From contig MHRQ01000006.1 of assembly GCA_001821015.1 (NCBI GenBank), positions 21,312 to 26,523 on the forward strand: DNA of 5,212 bases, in the 5' to 3' direction. The DNA comes from Candidatus Taylorbacteria bacterium RIFCSPHIGHO2_02_FULL_46_13. Lineage in GTDB: Bacteria; Patescibacteriota; Minisyncoccia; Phycocordibacterales; DSPV01. The notes below the pieces were generated by a model, which saw only the letters and a program-made list of their open reading frames with translations, was not told the origin of the DNA and made no database searches. Made by a program: the position numbers and the translations under genes. Shown piece after piece: positions 4,031 to 5,212 of the stretch (the first letter of the stretch is position 1; every line of letters begins with the position of its first letter).

Positions 4031-4726
4031 ATGATAAATATGTGGAGTGATATCTTTCAGGAGTCGCTTAGAGATATTTGGCTAGGAACGGCTGCGTTTC
4101 TACCGAAGATCATCGTTGCAGTGATTATTTTCATTGTGGGGTGGGTGTTCGGGGGAATCGTGGACAAAGTTATCTCTCAGATTGTTAAAGCAGTTAAAAT
4201 TGACAATATTCTTCGGGGTGCGCAGGTAGACAAGTTGGTGAGCAAGGCAGGATTTAACCTTGATACAGGGAAATTCCTCGGAGGCTTGGTAAAGTGGTTC
4301 ATCATTGTCGTATTTCTGGTGGCTTCACTTGAAGTTGTCGGATTGACACAGGTGAATCTCTTTCTGCAGGGAGTTGTGCTGGTCTATCTTCCGAGGATTA
4401 TCGTGGCGGTCTTGATTCTCTTGGTCGCTGCAGTCATTGCGGAAGTTTTGGAGAAAGTTGTGGTTGGAGCTGCACGGGCGGCTGAAATCAAATCGGCAAG
4501 CTTTGCCGGCCATGTCACCCGGTGGGCGATTTGGGCTGTTGCAGTGTTAGCCGCACTCTCTCAATTAGACATTGCCACGGCATTCGTGCAGACGCTCTTT
4601 ACCGGTATCATTGTCGCGGTGTCTCTTGCTCTCGGCCTTTCGTTCGGTCTGGGTGGGCAGGAGGCGGCCGCTCGGACGATAGAGAAAGTCAGGGAGAATA
4701 TCGCTAGTCATCATCACACAAACTAA
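4031..4726 (+). CDS. TM-helix-repeat membrane protein (CmpX/mechanosensitive-channel-like), 231 aa
   Basis: Five hydrophobic segments: about 23-43, 86-104, 119-140, 162-179 and 186-208. The protein is an internal repeat: FLPKIIVAVIIFIVGWVFGG (23-42) recurs as YLPRIIVAVLILLVAAVIAE (119-138) and in shorter form as LFTGIIVAVSLALGLSFGLG (189-208). FLGGLVKWFI (82-91) recurs as FAGHVTRWAI (158-167). This is the pattern of the conserved TM-helix family (PF05552), grouped with small mechanosensitive channels such as CmpX. The C-terminus GGQEAAARTIEKVREN matches the usual ending, and there is no MscS beta domain. It probably lies in the cytoplasmic membrane and may respond to osmotic stress, but transport is not shown here. 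AGGGGA lies eight bases before the ATG; a second in-frame ATG is at 4040. It ends in a natural HHH. Confidence 0.85.
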   Translation: MINMWSDIFQESLRDIWLGTAAFLPKIIVAVIIFIVGWVFGGIVDKVISQIVKAVKIDNILRGAQVDKLVSKAGFNLDTGKFLGGLVKWFIIVVFLVASLEVVGLTQVNLFLQGVVLVYLPRIIVAVLILLVAAVIAEVLEKVVVGAARAAEIKSASFAGHVTRWAIWAVAVLAALSQLDIATAFVQTLFTGIIVAVSLALGLSFGLGGQEAAARTIEKVRENIASHHHTN

Positions 4727-4730
4727 GAAA

Positions 4731-4750
4731 AGCTTAGGGCTTGGAGTTGA
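4731..4750 (+). repeat. Dispersed ~20-base repeat, copy C
   Basis: AGCTTAGGGCTTGGAGTTGA starts four bases after the stop of the TM-helix-repeat gene and matches copy A of the rplJ leader at 15 of 20 positions. A partial copy, AAAGCTTGGAGC, follows at 4757-4768 inside the loop and arm of a GGTGC/GCACC hairpin (4751-4771). Confidence 0.4.
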
Positions 4751-4771
4751 GGTGCGAAAGCTTGGAGCACC

Positions 4772-4793
4772 GAAAGACCTTTTGAGGTTTTTC
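4772..4793 (+). terminator. Possible terminator of the TM-helix-repeat gene
   Basis: GAAAGACCT pairs with AGGTTTTTC (9 bp, one G-U) around TTTG, with five Us in the 3' arm. An alternative longer fold pairs 4777-4783 with 4819-4825 and 4786-4792 with 4812-4818, using the same bases. Either could slow polymerase; the clearer stop is the GC-rich hairpin at 4875-4900. Confidence 0.4.
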
Positions 4794-4840
4794 AGAGGCC
4801 TAGCCGAATGAAAAAACCAAAAGGTGTACTGAGCCTGTAA

Positions 4841-4860
4841 GGCTTAACGCTTAGAGCTTT
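4841..4860 (+). repeat. Dispersed ~20-base repeat, copy D
   Basis: GGCTTAACGCTTAGAGCTTT differs from copy A in the rplJ leader (1587-1606) at only two of 20 positions although more than 3 kb away. Its start forms a short hairpin (AGCCT 4832-4836 with AGGCT 4840-4844). Both copies are in untranslated DNA. Confidence 0.55.
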
Positions 4861-4864
4861 CAGA

Positions 4865-4901
4865 AAAAGAAAACCCGCCGTTTGCGCAAGCAAGCGGCGG
4901 T
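4865..4901 (-). terminator. Bidirectional terminator, mainly for the 73-residue gene
   Basis: CCGCCGTTTGC (4875-4885) pairs with GCAAGCGGCGG (4890-4900) through 11 bp (one mismatch-type T-G pair) around a GCAA tetraloop. On the minus strand it is followed by GTTTTCTTTTTC and lies seven bases after the stop of the minus-strand gene. On the plus strand TTGAGTTTT follows, so it could also end transcripts from the TM-helix-repeat gene. Confidence 0.9.
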
Positions 4902-4907
4902 TGAGTT

Positions 4908-5129
4908 TTAGCGTAAGTGGAAATACTCCTCAAGATCTCCGTTGAGGATGGCCGTGTAGGTAAACCCTCGCAGGCTTACACAGAAGATGATGAAGCCTAA
5001 TAAAGATACAAAGATGGAGCATGCTACCCAGAACCCATCAGTTTGATCTTTTGGTGAGGCAAGCACCATTATCATTCCGCCAGCTAACATAAACAGATAG
5101 AAGGCAAAACTCAATAAAGTTCGTTTCAT
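4908..5129 (-). CDS. Small two-helix membrane protein, 73 aa, unknown function
   Basis: I do not recognise a family. Two hydrophobic helices (about residues 5-25 and 33-53) flank a short polar loop (PKDQTDG). A conserved-looking C-terminal tail (RGFTYTAILNGDLEEYFHL) follows and would sit in the cytoplasm if the N-terminus does (KR at residues 2-3 supports this). I chose the ATG at 5129: AAAGG lies six bases before it, a good SD spacing. A TTG two codons upstream (5135) would directly abut that SD and is unlikely. A strong terminator follows the stop. No clear promoter is visible on the minus strand in the 80 bases before it. Confidence 0.75.
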   Translation of the reverse strand: MKRTLLSFAFYLFMLAGGMIMVLASPKDQTDGFWVACSIFVSLLGFIIFCVSLRGFTYTAILNGDLEEYFHLR

Positions 5130-5154
5130 TCGCAACCTTTCTTTTGGGTGGAAA

Positions 5155-5184
5155 TTTACCTTTGAATCCGAACACTTGTAGAAT
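5155..5184 (+). promoter_or_regulatory. Weak promoter candidate for the gene at the right edge
   Basis: TTTACC (5155-5160) and TAGAAT (5179-5184, five of six to consensus) are 18 bases apart. The -10 ends six bases before an ATG, so the transcript would be leaderless. Short AT-rich matches are weak evidence. Confidence 0.25.
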
Positions 5185-5190
5185 AAATCT

Positions 5191-5212
5191 ATGACTGAAT
5201 TTACCCATTTGA
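5191..5212 (+). CDS. Possible start of a plus-strand gene, truncated by the window
   Basis: ATG at 5191 opens a frame reading MTEFTHL to the edge. There is no SD; the only support is the TAGAAT box six bases upstream and the divergent arrangement with the 73-residue gene. Seven codons are too few to identify or confirm it. Confidence 0.3.

Noticed and set aside
4731..4860. CRISPR array or tandem repeat
   Set aside because: Copies are imperfect, irregularly spaced and only partly alike, with no constant repeat-spacer pattern and no cas genes.
4908..5135. TTG start at 5135 for the small two-helix protein
   Set aside because: The AAAGG site would touch the TTG, while it lies six bases before the ATG at 5129.

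Overview
The window looks like a chromosomal piece of a Candidate Phyla Radiation (Patescibacteria, probably Parcubacteria-like) bacterium. The evidence is indirect: a Thr/Ser-rich secreted protein full of TTT motifs, with a short Cys-flanked C-terminus, of a style common in those genomes; a degenerate winged-helix plus nucleotidyltransferase-like regulator of the sort annotated as hypothetical there; very small membrane proteins; several genes with no clear Shine-Dalgarno site; and an rplJ-rplL pair with neither rplK-rplA before it nor rpoB after it. All reading frames work with the standard bacterial code (stops TAA and TAG). I cannot assign a species.

Layout. 1-1273 (minus): two secreted or surface-protein genes in tandem, the downstream one cut by the window edge. 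They are joined by a 27-base gap whose hairpin covers the stop of the first and the putative ribosome site of the second. 1274-1753: a 480-base divergent intergenic region with a DnaA-box-like site, a good promoter and a long, highly structured rplJ leader. 1754-2670 (plus): rplJ (uL10) and rplL (bL12), the ribosomal stalk, followed by three successive hairpins of which the last is a clear terminator. 2770-3085 (minus): a complete single-gene transcription unit (promoter, strong SD, 74-residue CxxC membrane protein, terminator), convergent with rplL. 3106-3810 (plus): palindromic sites, then a winged-helix regulator-like gene. 3811-4030: mutually exclusive hairpins and a pyrimidine-rich leader. 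4031-4726 (plus): a TM-helix-repeat (CmpX/mechanosensitive-channel-like) membrane protein. 4727-4907: non-coding, with repeats and a bidirectional terminator. 4908-5129 (minus): a 73-residue two-helix membrane protein. 5191-end (plus): a possible start of another gene.

How it fits together. The one well-understood unit is the stalk operon: L10 anchors L12 dimers on the ribosome, and in other bacteria the L10-L12 complex binds its own mRNA leader. The 280-base leader here has the right position and shape for that kind of feedback. The other genes are envelope-related or unassigned and do not form a recognisable pathway. The most notable non-coding signal is a ~20-base repeat (GGCTTAGCGCTTGGAGCTTT-like) that builds the long stem of the rplJ leader and recurs after the channel-like gene. 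I see no CRISPR array, tRNA, rRNA, transposase or phage gene.
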